DNA of 26,327 nt from Stenotrophobium sp040387055 (GCA_040387055.1 JAZKEM010000185.1:1-26327), one strand, 5' to 3'. Counted from the stretch's first letter, positions 1 through 7,168 are shown. The notes: generated by a model from the sequence alone, not told the origin. A program made the numbers and translations.

Positions 1-1
1 G

Positions 2-1660
2 CATCAGCACGGTACGAAACTGCGCGATGAAATCGCCTTGCTCAAATGTTTGGGCACGCGCCAACGCTTTTTAGGCATGGCGCTGATATTAAATCTCCTG
101 CTGCTGGGAATCGCCGCAGGCATCGTTGGTGCGGCAATTGGCTGGGCCGCACAAAGCGTGATCGCTAATTTACTGTCGAGTGTGTTGATGCTCGATTTGC
201 CTGCAGTGTCATTGACGCCGCTGTTCTATGCCTGGGGCTTGGGACTGCTGATGTTGTTTGGATTTGCAGTGCCGCCAATTCTTCAAGCACGGCGCGTCAC
301 ACCGATTCGCGTATTTCAGCGCGATCTCAGTGATAGCGGTATGACGCGATGGGTTTCATTCGCAGCCATGCTCACAGTAGGCGCGTTGCTTTGGCTCCAA
401 ACTGGCGAAGCGAAACTCGCGCTCTATGTGCTCGGCGGTACATGCGCAACACTGGCGACGCTCGCAGCATTGGCTTGGCTGCTGGTGCGTATGCTCAAAC
501 CGCTTAAACAAACAGTCGGGGCTTCCTGGCGTTTTGGTTTGGGCAATATTTCAAGACGTCGCGGTGCCACGGTTGCTCAGGCAGTCGCGCTCGGCATGGC
601 TTTGCATGCGCTGTTGCTGATCACTGTCGTGCGACAAGATTTGTTAGTGACTTGGCGTTCGCAGTTACCCGCGGATACGCCGAATCAGTTCCTGATCAAT
701 ATCCAAACAGAGCAATTGTCAGCGCTGAAAAAATTCTTTGATGAACGTGGATACCCTGATCTTGAGATCATGCCGATGGCGCGCGGACGTCTGGCCGCGA
801 TCAATGGCAAATCAGTGACGGCTACTGACTTTGATGATCCTGAAACGCAGCGTTGGATCAATCGCGATTTTAATTTGTCGTCAACAAACATCCTGCGTCC
901 AGACAACAAGCTCACGAGCGGCGAATGGTGGGGCGCTACAGGTCATGGCCAGCGTTGGCTGTCGCTAGACAAGTACGCGTTTGAACGCCTCAAAGTAAAA
1001 CTCGGTGATCGCATCACACTGGATTTTGCTGGGACACCAGTTGAGTTCACTGTTCGCAGCACGCGCATTGTTCGTTGGGACAGCTTCAAACCCAATTTCT
1101 TTTTGCTGACACCGAGTGGGGTGCTGGACGGTGTGCCGCAGCAGTGGCTGACTAGCTTCTATCTGCCGCCCGGCAAGAATCAGGTGCTACGTGAATTGAT
1201 TACAGCGTTTCCAAATGTGACGCCATTGGATATCGGCGCAGCGATGGCACAAGTGCGCGGCATCATGGATCGCATCATCAACGCAGTGGAGTTCATCTTT
1301 TTGTTCGCGCTCGCGGCGGGGTTGACGGTGTTGCTCGCAGCGATCGAGAGCACACGCAGTGAGCGCGTGCGCGAGACGGGACTCTTGCGGGCGCTTGGTG
1401 CCAGCTCGCGTGTGATCACGCGTGGCTTGCTTGCCGAATATGCAGTGCTGGGTTTGTTGGCGGGTGCAGTATCTGCACTTGCTGCACAGGTCATTGCCTG
1501 GGTGCTCGCAGTCAATGTGTTCAATATTCCTTACGGGCCGCGACCGCTGATTTGGCTTGCCGGTGCGCTGACAGGATGCGCGCTTGTCACTTTGCTTGGC
1601 TGGATATCCTTGCGTCGCGTATTACGCACGCCGCCTACGATCGTGCTTCAACAAGCTTGA
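2..1660 (+). CDS. FtsX-domain ABC transporter permease, YbbP-like (5' truncated by window edge)
   Basis: Inner-membrane permease that would pair with a LolD/YbbA-type ATPase in a MacB/Lol-like ABC system acting on envelope substrates. The reading frame is open from base 2, and its first residues (KLRDEIALLKCLGTRQRF) are the coupling-helix motif of FtsX domains. The TTG at 38 is therefore internal and the true start lies left of the window. Visible order: end of the first FtsX domain with two helices, a cluster of hydrophobic segments near 360-500, a roughly 200-residue extracytoplasmic domain, then a second FtsX domain with three helices and a second coupling motif (SERVRETGLLRALGASSRV). It ends LRTPPTIVLQQA, typical of the family. 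About 550 residues of an expected roughly 830 are present. The duplicated FtsX layout fits YbbP better than LolC/E or MacB. The ATPase partner is not in view and the substrate is unknown. Confidence 0.85.
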   Translation, partial: HQHGTKLRDEIALLKCLGTRQRFLGMALILNLLLLGIAAGIVGAAIGWAAQSVIANLLSSVLMLDLPAVSLTPLFYAWGLGLLMLFGFAVPPILQARRVTPIRVFQRDLSDSGMTRWVSFAAMLTVGALLWLQTGEAKLALYVLGGTCATLATLAALAWLLVRMLKPLKQTVGASWRFGLGNISRRRGATVAQAVALGMALHALLLITVVRQDLLVTWRSQLPADTPNQFLINIQTEQLSALKKFFDERGYPDLEIMPMARGRLAAINGKSVTATDFDDPETQRWINRDFNLSSTNILRPDNKLTSGEWWGATGHGQRWLSLDKYAFERLKVKLGDRITLDFAGTPVEFTVRSTRIVRWDSFKPNFFLLTPSGVLDGVPQQWLTSFYLPPGKNQVLRELITAFPNVTPLDIGAAMAQVRGIMDRIINAVEFIFLFALAAGLTVLLAAIESTRSERVRETGLLRALGASSRVITRGLLAEYAVLGLLAGAVSALAAQVIAWVLAVNVFNIPYGPRPLIWLAGALTGCALVTLLGWISLRRVLRTPPTIVLQQA

Positions 1661-1685
1661 GAAAGTGACCTAAGAGCTTGTTTAT

Positions 1686-1713
1686 ACAAATGCCGGCACC
1701 CGCCGGCATTTGT
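1686..1713. terminator. Perfect 12-bp inverted repeat, terminator-like hairpin
   Basis: Perfect 12-bp arms (ACAAATGCCGGC and its complement) enclose the 4-base loop ACCC, 25 bases after the permease stop. No U-run follows on the plus strand. A TTT lies on the outer side of the left arm, which would serve the minus strand only weakly. It probably ends or stabilises the permease transcript. Calling it an intrinsic terminator is an inference because the T-tract is poor. Confidence 0.5.
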
Positions 1714-1843
1714 GTATACGCAACTTAACTTTCTTGATGCGCGCCGAGTTTGATTACGTTCACCTTCGGTTCAGGACGACGCCGTAATCTGCGCTCATGC
1801 CGGAATGAGTCGGCAGAAGTACAAAACTTTAGGAGACGTTCAC

Positions 1844-2281
1844 ATGAAAAGGATTTTATTTGCTGCTGTACTGGCTGTAGCCGCAGTTCCAGCTTTTGCT
1901 CAGGTTGGCGTATCTGTGAGCGTTGGTCAGCCTGGTTTTTACGGCCAGATTGATATTGGCAGCGCACCGAGACCTCAGGTGATTTATGCAGAGCCGAGAG
2001 TGATTGAGCGGACTGTGATTGGCTCGCCAATTTATCTGCGCGTTCCTCCGGGCCACGCCAAACACTGGCGCAAGCATTGCGGTGCATACAACGCCTGTGG
2101 CCGCCCGGTTTATTTCGTCCGCGACAGTTGGTACAGCCAGCAGTACGTGCCGTACTACAACCAGCATCATGGCGGCGGTCACCGCGGCCCTGATCATGAC
2201 CGCGGACATGATCGTCGCGACCACCACGGCAAGGGTCATGGAAACGGCAAAGGCCACGGCAAGGACCGCGACCATCACTAG
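1844..2281 (+). CDS. Small exported protein with His/Gly/Lys/Asp-rich tail, function unknown
   Basis: 145-residue protein. The start at 1844 is chosen because AGGAGA at 1831 sits 7 bases upstream and the protein then begins with a clean signal peptide (MKRILFAAVLAVAAVPAFA, cleavage before Q); an upstream in-frame ATG at 1805 lacks both. The mature part has a Val/Gly/Gln-rich start, a central segment containing GSPIYLRVPPGHAKHWRKHC with cysteines at CGAYNACG, and aromatic residues near YSQQYVPYYNQ. The last 35 or so residues are almost wholly H, G, K, D and R in repeats such as GHGNGKGHGKDRDHH. Similar short periplasmic proteins of unknown role occur in beta- and gammaproteobacteria. The His-rich tail could bind metal ions, but no catalytic motif is visible. 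It is monocistronic, with its own terminator at 2311. Confidence 0.8.
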   Translation: MKRILFAAVLAVAAVPAFAQVGVSVSVGQPGFYGQIDIGSAPRPQVIYAEPRVIERTVIGSPIYLRVPPGHAKHWRKHCGAYNACGRPVYFVRDSWYSQQYVPYYNQHHGGGHRGPDHDRGHDRRDHHGKGHGNGKGHGKDRDHH

Positions 2282-2310
2282 TTGATTGCTTGCGTCAATG
2301 TTTGCATCAG

Positions 2311-2339
2311 ATCGGCCCGCCTAGTGCGGGCCGATTTTT
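2311..2339 (+). terminator. Intrinsic terminator of the His-rich protein gene
   Basis: Perfect 10-bp stem (ATCGGCCCGC / GCGGGCCGAT) with loop CTAGT, followed by five T, starting 29 bases after the stop at 2281. The structured repeat at 2342 begins two bases behind the T-run. Confidence 0.9.
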
Positions 2340-2341
2340 AT

Positions 2342-2436
2342 GGGCAGGATGCCCCGTATGCCACGAGCGCATGGTGAGGGCATGGAAGCCCGAAGTAGAG
2401 CAACGCAGGAGCAGTTGCCGAATGCGCAGGAGCGGC
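2342..2436 (+). repeat. Structured repeat copy A: series of small hairpins with GGA in the loop
   Basis: Four short stems with GGA loops follow one another: GGGCA-GGA-TGCCC (2342-2354), GGGC-ATGGAA-GCCC (2378-2391), CAACGC-AGGA-GC(A)GTTG (2401-2417) and CGC-AGGA-GCG (2425-2434). The first begins exactly two bases (AT) behind the T-run of the preceding terminator. A related copy on the minus strand at 7130-7086 has the same placement and shares the stretch CGTA..CCACG.GCGCATGG. The open frame here (2340-2651) has no RBS and arginine-rich, low-quality translation, so it is treated as non-coding. GGA in a hairpin loop is the recognition feature of CsrA/RsmA. Whether this DNA is transcribed is not visible. 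Bases 2437-2604 show nothing further beyond the next gene's RBS. Confidence 0.6.
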
Positions 2437-2604
2437 GAGCACGATATAGAACCGCTTTAGCCGTATGGATGCCACAGCAATCAAAGCAGACACGTTTGAC
2501 CGCTAATCTGCCTGTTCCCCGCGCCTGCCCGCCGCGCCGCTCTTTCCGGAGAACCGCGCGTATGTTTGATCGCAAGAGTCGCAGACGTTTTAGCGGAGAC
2601 GGTC

Positions 2605-2937
2605 ATGAATCACATTTCGATCCAGAACAAGCAAAGCCAAGCACAACCTGATGTGTTGCACGCGCTGCTGCTTGCGACACCGCTTTGGGCGTCGGGCCTC
2701 GCATTTCTCGCCGCAGTTTTTTCGGCAATCAAAATCGAAGACCCTCACGGCTACAAATTTCTCGCGCTCGCCGTTTTGATGGTGGTCGCGGCGACGATGG
2801 CGGTCTATCGTGTGATGGGTCGTCTGTCTGAGCATACGCACGAGCACACACTCGCTTCTCGACGCCGCAAGCTGCGCGCTCTGCATCTGCGCGCGGCGCG
2901 TTCCGGCAAAGGAGCGGAGTCTGCTGCGAAGGTCTAG
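2605..2937 (+). CDS. Small two-helix inner-membrane protein, function unknown
   Basis: 110 residues. The ATG at 2605 is chosen over earlier in-frame starts because GGAGA at 2595 lies just upstream. After a polar, Gln-rich N-terminus two hydrophobic segments follow (about residues 19-42 and 49-68), separated by a short polar turn (KIEDPHGYK). Then come a His/Glu-rich stretch (RLSEHTHEHT) and a strongly basic C-terminus (RRRKLRALHLRAARSGK) that should be cytoplasmic by the positive-inside rule. I do not recognise a family. It lies between the repeat and mdh with no sign of an operon. It is probably a real gene because of the RBS, the coherent topology and the lack of a better frame. Confidence 0.6.
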   Translation: MNHISIQNKQSQAQPDVLHALLLATPLWASGLAFLAAVFSAIKIEDPHGYKFLALAVLMVVAATMAVYRVMGRLSEHTHEHTLASRRRKLRALHLRAARSGKGAESAAKV

Positions 2938-2984
2938 GGTTTCGTGTCTTCTCGCGATCTGCTGCGTCCGTAGTGGCAGATCAA

Positions 2985-3014
2985 TTGTGATTTAATATTT
3001 TCTAATATCATAAA
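2985..3014 (+). promoter_or_regulatory. Possible sigma70 promoter of mdh
   Basis: TTGTGA at 2985 and CATAAA at 3009 are 18 bases apart in an AT-rich stretch that stands out from its surroundings, 110 bases before mdh. Both boxes match only four of six consensus bases, so the exact position is a guess. Confidence 0.3.
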
Positions 3015-3124
3015 TAGCAATCTATTGGCTCATTTCTGTCTGCGTACGAGTGGATCAAGGGGGCGCAATAAAGTATTCTCCCGCGCGCAATTTATCCCCC
3101 AAGATTTCGCTCAGGAGCGCCCTC

Positions 3125-4102
3125 ATGAAGAAGCCCGTTCGCGTCACCATCACTGGTGCCGCAGGCCAGATTTCCTACTCGCTGATTTTCCGTATTGCTT
3201 CGGGCTCTATGCTCGGCCCGGATCAGCCGGTCATTCTGCAGTTGCTCGAAATCACCCCGGCTCTGCCTGCGCTCAACGGCGTTGTGATGGAACTCAATGA
3301 CTGCGCCTTCCCGCTTGTTGCCGGCGTGATCGCCACGGACAAGCTCGAAGAAGCTTTCGACAAGACCGACTACGCACTACTCGTCGGCGCCCGTCCTCGT
3401 GGCCCTGGCATGGAGCGCAAGGATCTGCTCACCGCCAACGGTGGCATCTTCGGACCTCAGGGCAAGGCCCTGTCCGATTACGCCAGCCGCGACGTGAAGG
3501 TTCTGGTGGTCGGCAACCCTGCCAACACCAACGCACTGATCGCTGCATCGGCCGCCAAATCGCTCGACCCTAAGCAGTTCACCGCCATGGTTCGCCTCGA
3601 CCACAACCGTGCACTCAGCCAGCTCGCCAGCAAGACCGGCACGCACAGCAACGACATCGAAAAGATGGTCATCTGGGGCAACCACAGCTCGACGCAGTAC
3701 CCAGACATCACCAACACCTTGGTGAACGGCAAGGCCGCCAAGAGCCTGGTCGACCAGAACTGGATCGAAACCGATTTCATCCCTACCGTGCAGCAGCGCG
3801 GCGCCGCCATCATCAAGGCACGTGGCGCTTCGTCAGCAGCATCGGCTGCTTCCGCAGCAGTTGACCACATGCGCGATTGGGCGCTGGGCACCAACGGCAA
3901 GTGGGTCAGCATGGGCATTCCTTCCGATGGCAGCTACGGCATCAAACCGGGCGTCGTTTATGGTTACCCAGTCACCGTGAAAGACGGCAAGTACGAAATC
4001 GTGCAGGGCCTCGAAGTCGACGCGTTCTCGCGTAGCAAGATGGACGCTACCGAACAGGAACTGCGTGAAGAGCGCGCTGCGATTGAAGAACTGCTGAAGT
4101 AA
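3125..4102 (+). CDS. mdh: Malate dehydrogenase (NAD-dependent, cytosolic-type)
   Basis: Interconverts malate and oxaloacetate with NAD(H) in the TCA cycle. 325 residues, normal for this MDH group, which is closer to cytosolic-type enzymes than to E. coli Mdh. The start at 3125 has AGGAG 7 bases upstream; the longer frame from 3050 begins with GTG and lacks an RBS. Visible features: dinucleotide-binding GAAGQI (11-16), the mobile loop GARPRGPGMERKD with substrate arginines R92 and R98, GNPANTNA (130-137), RLDHNRALSQ with D159 and R162, and catalytic H187 in WGNHSS. The SSAASAASAA segment near 225 is typical of the family. Codon use is noticeably uniform and GC-ending, as expected for a highly expressed gene. 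It is monocistronic, with a strong shared terminator downstream. Confidence 0.97.
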   Translation: MKKPVRVTITGAAGQISYSLIFRIASGSMLGPDQPVILQLLEITPALPALNGVVMELNDCAFPLVAGVIATDKLEEAFDKTDYALLVGARPRGPGMERKDLLTANGGIFGPQGKALSDYASRDVKVLVVGNPANTNALIAASAAKSLDPKQFTAMVRLDHNRALSQLASKTGTHSNDIEKMVIWGNHSSTQYPDITNTLVNGKAAKSLVDQNWIETDFIPTVQQRGAAIIKARGASSAASAASAAVDHMRDWALGTNGKWVSMGIPSDGSYGIKPGVVYGYPVTVKDGKYEIVQGLEVDAFSRSKMDATEQELREERAAIEELLK

Positions 4103-4122
4103 GTCTTCGCGTTTTTAGATTT

Positions 4123-4162
4123 AAAAAAGCCCGACCACGTATTGCGTGGTCGGGCTTTTTTT
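4123..4162. terminator. Bidirectional intrinsic terminator between mdh and the TetR gene
   Basis: A 17-bp arm (AAAAAAGCCCGACCACG) and its complement flank the loop TATTG. The T-run on the plus strand ends mdh, and the A-run of the left arm gives a T-run for the convergent TetR gene, which stops at 4177. Confidence 0.93.
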
Positions 4163-4176
4163 ATTTGGTGCTGAAT

Positions 4177-4839
4177 TTAAGTACTGATCGCATCACGCTG
4201 CCTGCGTGTCTCAAGTTGTTGCACGGCAATCGAGCCCAGAAACTGTCGACGAATATGCGCTACCAACTTAGCTGCGATGGCTTCGCGTTCCTGCGGATGA
4301 TCAATCAAATCGAGTCCATGCGAAAACATGTATCGCGTGATATCCAGCGAGACCTGAAATAGCTGCTCGCGACTCTCAAGCTTGACCAGATTCTGCGAAG
4401 TGATTTGCTCAACGCTTTCCTTCGCAATGGTTTCCAGCACGCCTTGCAGAACGGGTCGCATCGGACTGTTCAGGCTATGTAGTTCGCGAGTGCCGACGAT
4501 GATCACATCAGGATTGGCTTCGACGAAATCGAGGAAGTATTCCACTGCCCCAACCGTCGCATCGGCATGGCGCGCCGCGCTCTGACGAACGGCTTTGAGT
4601 CCTACCATTAACTGAGCTGAGATCTCTTCTGCGGCTGCAGCGATCAGATCCTCAGCATTGCGGAAGTGGCGATAGAAGGTGTTGTGATTCAGGCCTGCTT
4701 CGCGGGCCATCTCTCGTAGGCCTACGGCCGACAGTGTTGTGCCGTCGCGAGCAGCTAATTGCAGGGCCGCTTTGATCAGGCGCCGCTTGCCGCCAGATGG
4801 TCCGCCCACTTCCTGTTGTGTGGCTTGCTGGGTGCTCAT
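4177..4839 (-). CDS. TetR-family transcriptional repressor
   Basis: 220 residues. The N-terminal helix-turn-helix is clear: LSAVGLREMAREAGLNHNTFYRHFRNAEDLI, about residues 36-66, with the family's hallmark TFYRHF. The C-terminal ligand domain (about 75-205) resembles the FabR-like subgroup in layout (EYFLDFVEANPDVIIVGTREL, then FSHGLDLIDHPQEREAIAAKLVAHIR), which hints at an acyl or lipid-derived ligand, though only as inference. The ATG at 4839 is the only good start; no strong Shine-Dalgarno is seen. It is transcribed divergently from the hydrolase at 4923, and the 83-bp gap holds two palindromes that fit a TetR operator. It therefore probably represses the hydrolase and possibly itself. Confidence 0.9.
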   Translation of the reverse strand: MSTQQATQQEVGGPSGGKRRLIKAALQLAARDGTTLSAVGLREMAREAGLNHNTFYRHFRNAEDLIAAAAEEISAQLMVGLKAVRQSAARHADATVGAVEYFLDFVEANPDVIIVGTRELHSLNSPMRPVLQGVLETIAKESVEQITSQNLVKLESREQLFQVSLDITRYMFSHGLDLIDHPQEREAIAAKLVAHIRRQFLGSIAVQQLETRRQRDAIST

Positions 4840-4858
4840 GAGGCTAGTTTATCGAGTC

Positions 4859-4886
4859 TTGACAGTAAGGTATACAGTTGGATACT
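4859..4886 (+). promoter_or_regulatory. Sigma70 promoter of the hydrolase gene
   Basis: A perfect -35 box TTGACA (4859-4864) and a -10-like GATACT (4881-4886) are 16 bases apart, placing transcription start near 4893. The first operator palindrome covers the spacer and -10, and the second covers the start region, so bound repressor should block RNA polymerase directly. Confidence 0.65.
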
Positions 4887-4908
4887 TTGATTGTATCCAA
4901 GTGGATAC
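4870..4908. promoter_or_regulatory. Two tandem 16-bp palindromes, probable TetR operators
   Basis: Site 1 is GTATAC-AGTT-GGATAC (4870-4885) and site 2 is GTATCC-AAGT-GGATAC (4893-4908), consensus GTATMC-N4-GGATAC; centres are 23 bp apart. The inner half-sites also form a perfect larger palindrome, TTGGATAC-N7-GTATCCAA (4878-4900). They sit between the TetR gene and the divergent hydrolase, over the hydrolase promoter. Twin sites about two helical turns apart are common for TetR-family proteins that bind as two dimers. Confidence 0.8.
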
Positions 4909-4922
4909 TGGTGGAGTCAAGC

Positions 4923-6893
4923 ATGCCAATAGAGCATTCAGGCAGAAGTGTGGTTGCGCGTTCTTTGTCATTCGCGTTGTTGATAAGCGCCGCTGTGATG
5001 ACGGTCGCTGGTTGCGGCCGCTCGCCGAGCGTCGATGCTGATGCGGGTGCCGAAAGCGGCAAGAGCAGTTGGACCACGCTTGGTAATCGCCAACACGCGA
5101 GTCGATCCAACCAAGTCGTCACGACGAATAGCGATGCAAAGTGGGTGGATTACAACCCGACTGCAAGCTATGACGGCAGCACTGCCGAAGACAACGTCAG
5201 TGTGCCAATGGATGACGGCATCGCCATCACACTTAAATTGGTGCGCCCGACCAAGGCCGGAAAATTTTCAACGGCATCACTGCCTACCATCGTCACCTTC
5301 ACGCCGTACAACAAAAATGTCGGCGACACGATTCCACTCGGTGGCGGCATCAATCCTTATTTTGTTTCGCATGGCTACAACCATGTCTTGATTGATGTGC
5401 GTGGCACCGGTCGTTCCGGCGGCGCATGGGATCCTTTCAGTGCGCGTGAATTGCAGGACTATCCGCAAGTCCTCGACTGGATTGTCGCGCAGCCCTGGAG
5501 TAATGGCGTCATCGGCATGTGGGGAATTTCTGCTACTGCCACAACTTCTTTATTCGCAGCGAGTCACGGCCATCCGGCGATCAAAGCGGTGTTTCCGATC
5601 GTGCCGCATGGAGATATCTATCGTGATGTCGTCTTTGTTGGCGGACAGGCCAGCATCGCGTTTCTGCCTGCGTGGATGGGCGCCGTTACTTTGTTGGCGA
5701 CAGTCGATCCACAGTTCTATGCGCAGCCCGATCAATATCTCGCAGCAGTCAGCGAGCATCTGTTGGGGCTAAATCAATTTTTAATTCCACGAACCGTTGG
5801 CGTTGTGTCTGGCCAAGAAGACAGCGCTTACGACAACGAATACTGGGCTACAAAAGCACCGCTGGAAGTTTCCGATGGATTGAAAGTGCCGACGTTTATC
5901 GTCGGCGGGCTTCGCGACATCTTTCAACGCAGTGAACCACTGAACTACGAAGCGTTGAAGAATCACACGACGACCAAACTACTGATTGGTCCATGGCATC
6001 ACCTGCAAGCCGCGACGGGTGATGGCCTGCCACGTGAAGGCGTGCCGGTGCTCGATCACATTGCGCTGATGTGGTTCGATCGTTATCTCAAGAACATGCA
6101 TAACGGCGCCGAGAAGCTGCCGAATGTCACGCAATGGGTTTGGGGCCATGAGCATTTCTCAACGAGCAATGACTGGCCCAATTCGCATGCACAAGCCGCG
6201 CGTTATTTTTTGCAGAGCGGTGGAAGTCTGGATGACGTAACGCCGCCTGCGAATGCCGCGCCGAGCACAGTCATTCAGCAGCCACTTAATGGTGTTTGTT
6301 CAGAAAGTACACTGCAAATATCACTCGGGCTCACCGGGTATGTGCCGCTCGATTGTTTCTATCAGGACAATGTTGCGCAAACGTTGGAAGCAACGTTCGA
6401 CACCGAAACTCTAGAGCAGGACATGTACATCAATGGTCCGATCCAGGCGGATATCTGGATGTCGACCACTGCGCAGAATGGAGGTGTCGCAGTGCGTGTC
6501 TCTGATCTGTATCCGGATGGAACTGCGCACGCATTAACCAGCGGCTTGCTCACTGCATCGTTCCGCGCAGTAGACGAAAGCAAATCGCGATATCTCAATG
6601 GCGAAATGATTCAGCCTTGGCATCCGTTCACTGCTGCGTCAGTGCAGGCCGTGGGCAGCGGCAATATCGTGAAAGTGCCGGTGGAAGTTTTTCCGACGAG
6701 TGCGTTGATACGCAAAGGTCACAAGCTGCGGATCTCGGTGGGTGCGAGCAACTTTCCATTTGCGGCGATGCCCTTGCCGGATCTGGGGCAGTCGGCGGTT
6801 GGGGTGATGAGTATTTATAGTGATGCGGCGCATGCTTCTAGTGTGGTGTTGCCGTTGGTGCCGGTGGCGCGTTTGAATGGTGGGGCGCCTTAG
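4923..6893 (+). CDS. CocE/NonD-family alpha/beta hydrolase (X-Pro dipeptidyl-peptidase-like), lipoprotein
   Basis: 656 residues. The start at 4923 follows GGTGGAG at 4910; a TTG at 4878 would lie inside the operator. The N-terminus is a lipoprotein signal with lipobox VAGC and lipidated Cys31, so the enzyme should be anchored in the cell envelope. The S15-type alpha/beta-hydrolase domain (about 80-390) has oxyanion and strand motifs (LIDVRGTGRSGG), nucleophile Ser203 in GMWGISATA, Asp332 in GGLRDIF and His360 in GPWHH. The C-terminal jelly-roll (PepX_C, about 500-655) is also clear. Relatives hydrolyse esters or amides of small acyl compounds, for example cocaine esterase, alpha-amino acid ester hydrolases and glutaryl-7-ACA acylase. 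The true substrate is unknown. The adjacent TetR repressor suggests induction by the substrate. The gene ends with its own strong terminator. Confidence 0.9.
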   Translation: MPIEHSGRSVVARSLSFALLISAAVMTVAGCGRSPSVDADAGAESGKSSWTTLGNRQHASRSNQVVTTNSDAKWVDYNPTASYDGSTAEDNVSVPMDDGIAITLKLVRPTKAGKFSTASLPTIVTFTPYNKNVGDTIPLGGGINPYFVSHGYNHVLIDVRGTGRSGGAWDPFSARELQDYPQVLDWIVAQPWSNGVIGMWGISATATTSLFAASHGHPAIKAVFPIVPHGDIYRDVVFVGGQASIAFLPAWMGAVTLLATVDPQFYAQPDQYLAAVSEHLLGLNQFLIPRTVGVVSGQEDSAYDNEYWATKAPLEVSDGLKVPTFIVGGLRDIFQRSEPLNYEALKNHTTTKLLIGPWHHLQAATGDGLPREGVPVLDHIALMWFDRYLKNMHNGAEKLPNVTQWVWGHEHFSTSNDWPNSHAQAARYFLQSGGSLDDVTPPANAAPSTVIQQPLNGVCSESTLQISLGLTGYVPLDCFYQDNVAQTLEATFDTETLEQDMYINGPIQADIWMSTTAQNGGVAVRVSDLYPDGTAHALTSGLLTASFRAVDESKSRYLNGEMIQPWHPFTAASVQAVGSGNIVKVPVEVFPTSALIRKGHKLRISVGASNFPFAAMPLPDLGQSAVGVMSIYSDAAHASSVVLPLVPVARLNGGAP

Positions 6894-6905
6894 AGCGGGC
6901 AAAAT

Positions 6906-6943
6906 AAAAAACCCGACTCATCGCGAGATGAGTCGGGTTTTTT
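6906..6943 (+). terminator. Intrinsic terminator of the hydrolase gene
   Basis: 17-bp arms (AAAAAACCCGACTCATC and complement) around the tetraloop GCGA, ending in six T, 13 bases after the stop. The A-run on the left arm makes it able to work for minus-strand transcripts too. Confidence 0.95.
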
Positions 6944-7067
6944 GATGGTTAAAACAACGCACAAACTTGGCGCTGTATTGAACTCCTTCGCTCTTCGGTA
7001 TTCCTATTTCAGATGGCATCGCGGCTCAGAGGCCTCCGCGCGTTCGCGTTCTTTTTTAGAGGTTAGT
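6944..7067. other. Non-coding stretch between hydrolase terminator and repeat copy B
   Basis: No RBS-led reading frame is found. The only structure is CGCG-TT-CGCG at 7039-7048 followed by TTCTTTTTT, a weak terminator-like shape on the plus strand. Open frames spanning this area run through the small RNA and its promoter and are not credible genes. Confidence 0.4.
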
Positions 7068-7130
7068 GAGCGGGGTGAGAACCCCACTCCTGCGCATCCA
7101 TGCGCCCGTGGGGTACCGTACATCCTGTAC
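7068..7130 (-). repeat. Structured repeat copy B: GGA-loop hairpins behind the small-RNA terminator
   Basis: Read on the minus strand, two bases (AT) after the small RNA's T-run: GTAC-AGGAT-GTAC (7130-7118), a spacer, GCGCA-TGGA-TGCGC (7105-7092), AGGAG, and then a GGGGT-TCTC-ACCCC hairpin (7085-7072) with outer GAG/CTC pairing. The placement, the AGGAT loop, and the shared stretch CCACG.GCGCATGG match copy A at 2342. The stem bases of the first hairpin differ between the copies (GTAC/GTAC against GGGC/GCCC) while pairing is kept. The first hairpin closely resembles the known high-affinity CsrA site consensus (RUACARGGAUGU) with one base missing. Confidence 0.6.
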
Positions 7131-7132
7131 AT

Positions 7133-7168
7133 AAAAAAACCCGATGGATCAGGGGAGGATCCATCGGG
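7133..7168 (-). terminator. Intrinsic terminator of the small RNA
   Basis: Perfect 11-bp stem CCCGATGGATC / GATCCATCGGG with loop CTCCCCT on the minus strand, followed by seven T (7139-7133). It may also end polA read-through, since no other terminator is seen behind polA. Confidence 0.93.

Noticed and set aside
2340..2651. Plus-strand 103-residue frame after the His-rich gene
   Set aside because: Arginine-rich translation of the hairpin repeat, no RBS, and it overlaps the better supported gene starting at 2605.
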